DNA of 64,000 nucleotides from Opitutia bacterium (GTDB lineage Bacteria; Verrucomicrobiota; Verrucomicrobiia; Opitutales; UBA953): NCBI GenBank assembly GCA_947378845.1, contig CANCLQ010000003.1, forward strand, positions 1-64,000, in the 5' to 3' direction. The translations under genes were made by a program, and so were the position numbers. Of the stretch, positions 62,773 to 64,000 are shown piece after piece; the stretch's first letter is position 1, and the number at the start of each line of letters is the position of its first letter. The notes under the pieces are model-generated. The model was not told the origin of the DNA, searched no databases, and saw only the letters and a list, made by a program, of their open reading frames with translations.

Positions 62773-64000
62773 ATGGCCGAAGAGCTCAAGGACACCCTTA
62801 ATTTGCCAGTAACTGATTTCCCGATGAGGGCTGGTTTAGCTGAGCGCGAGCCTCAGAGAATGGCACATTGGGAGCGAATGGGTCTTTACGAGCAGATCCA
62901 GAAGAGAGCTAAGGGTAAGCCAGCTTTCGTGCTGCACGACGGTCCGCCATTTACGAATGGCGACGTCCACATCGGAACCGCGCTTAACAAACTGCTGAAG
63001 GATTCGATTCTGCGTTATAAATCGATGCGCGGATTCAGGACGCCGTATGTTCCCGGCTGGGATTGTCACGGTTTGCCGATCGAACACAAGGTGATGAAGG
63101 AACTGCAGGCTAAGAAACAATCGTTAGACGCATTGGGTGTACGAAAGGCCTGTGCAGAATTTTCCGCCGCTTATATCGAGAAGCAGCGCGGACAGTTTAA
63201 GCGCCTCGGTGTCCTGGCTGATTGGAAGTCGGAATACCGCACGATGGATCCAGCCTATGAGGCAGAAATTTTAAAAGGCTTCGCGAGTTTCGTGGAGCAA
63301 GATTTAGTCTACCGTTCGAAGAAGCCCGTGTATTGGTCGATCCCATGTCAGACTGCTTTAGCTGAAGCAGAAATCGAATACCTCACAAAGCGCTCTTATT
63401 CTATTTGGGTTTCATTCGCGGTGCCGCAGCCGGCTGCTAAATCATTAAAGCCAGCCCATCCACTCTCGGTGGTGATTTGGACGACCACGCCTTGGACGCT
63501 TCCTGCTAATCTCGCAATCGCTGTTCACCCTGAGCTCGAGTATGTCGAAGTTCGTCACGGCGAAAAATCTTATTTGGTAGCGAGTGCCCGTCGTGATGCG
63601 TTTGTCGCTGAGTGTGGACTCGAGGGTGCCACTGATGGCTTCCGCGTTAAGGGACAAGCACTTGAAGGCCTGATTGCACGTCATCCATTTATCGAACGCG
63701 ACTCGCCTGTGGTGGTTGCGGATTACGTTACCACGGATGCCGGATCAGGCTGCGTGCATACTGCGCCGGGTCACGGCTTAGAAGATTTTCAAACTGGAAA
63801 CAAATATGGCATGGAGCCTTATTGTCCGGTCAAGGATGACGGGACTTATGTTAATGACGGAAAAGTTCCCGCTGAGCTTGTTGGCGTCACGGTTTTAGAA
63901 ACCGACGGAAAAAATCCTGCGAACATTGCCGTGCTCGGATTATTAAAAGCGCGCGGCGCTTTGATTAAGTCGCAAACTTTCGAGCACCAGTATCCGCATT
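62773..64000 (+). CDS. ileS: isoleucyl-tRNA synthetase, 5' part
   Basis: Charges tRNA-Ile. The open frame runs past the window end, so only the first 409 residues are seen. HDGPPFTNGDVHIGTALNK contains the HIGH motif (near residue 73), then PGWDCHGLPIEHK and the start of the editing domain (VVIWTTTPWTLPANLAIAV). The start is ATG 62773 (MAEELKDTL). The 145-base leader shows no T-box. Confidence 0.97.
   Translation, partial: MAEELKDTLNLPVTDFPMRAGLAEREPQRMAHWERMGLYEQIQKRAKGKPAFVLHDGPPFTNGDVHIGTALNKLLKDSILRYKSMRGFRTPYVPGWDCHGLPIEHKVMKELQAKKQSLDALGVRKACAEFSAAYIEKQRGQFKRLGVLADWKSEYRTMDPAYEAEILKGFASFVEQDLVYRSKKPVYWSIPCQTALAEAEIEYLTKRSYSIWVSFAVPQPAAKSLKPAHPLSVVIWTTTPWTLPANLAIAVHPELEYVEVRHGEKSYLVASARRDAFVAECGLEGATDGFRVKGQALEGLIARHPFIERDSPVVVADYVTTDAGSGCVHTAPGHGLEDFQTGNKYGMEPYCPVKDDGTYVNDGKVPAELVGVTVLETDGKNPANIAVLGLLKARGALIKSQTFEHQYPH

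Overview
The window reads as a bacterial chromosome of the Verrucomicrobiota, most likely class Opitutae or a relative. This is inferred from gene content, not from a marker search: tandem TPR/O-GlcNAc-transferase-like proteins, secreted family 79-like and agarase-like glycosidases, a Gld-type ABC export operon ending in DUF4340, and adjacent RNase HII and HIII genes. Coding density is high, most genes sit in tight runs, and nearly everything from about 8.3 kb onward is ordinary housekeeping DNA. The window opens inside queA and closes inside ileS.

Positions 1-8242 are the accessory part. The 3' end of queA occurs twice (521-612 and 2848-2939, differing only at five synonymous positions). Between the copies lies AT-rich DNA with one DUF262/DUF1524 (GmrSD-like) restriction-type gene. 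Directly after the second copy is a 3' fragment of a tRNA-Ser gene, and its last 23 bases recur at 8220-8242. They bracket a 5.2-kb island with repeated subterminal arms: tandem 9-mers with 11-bp period, and 19-bp units. Neither element contains a recognisable integrase. The second island holds an unrecognised gene, a Sel1-repeat membrane protein, a 29-residue gene with its own terminator, an unrecognised 287-aa gene, and a divergent two-gene operon. That operon's second product fuses a type I specificity-subunit-like target-recognition domain to what looks like a catalytically degenerate HsdM-like methyltransferase domain. This cassette is the best candidate for an undescribed system.

From 8.3 to 33 kb: a small methyltransferase, a family 79-like glycosidase, the metH/HI0933 cluster, rsmG, a Dabb protein, and a biotin operon bioA-B-D-F-(esterase)-C preceded by a BirA-like operator. 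RNase HII/HIII, mutY, a PPK2-type phosphotransferase, a TlpA-like thioredoxin, an acetyl-CoA synthetase with an unusual N-terminal membrane helix, a HAD phosphatase and a DUF2071 protein follow.

From 32.4 to 53 kb: histidine genes (hisN, hisD, hisA) are interleaved with tig-clpP-clpX, then coaD, pgsA-pgpA, three consecutive TPR-OGT paralogues (41.1-48.0 kb), ygfZ, class I fumarase and two secreted hydrolases. From 53 to 64 kb: a lone nuoA at the end of a Gld-like ABC operon, an MscS channel, trpS with a structured leader, two poorly known genes, a strong terminator, a small membrane protein and the start of ileS.
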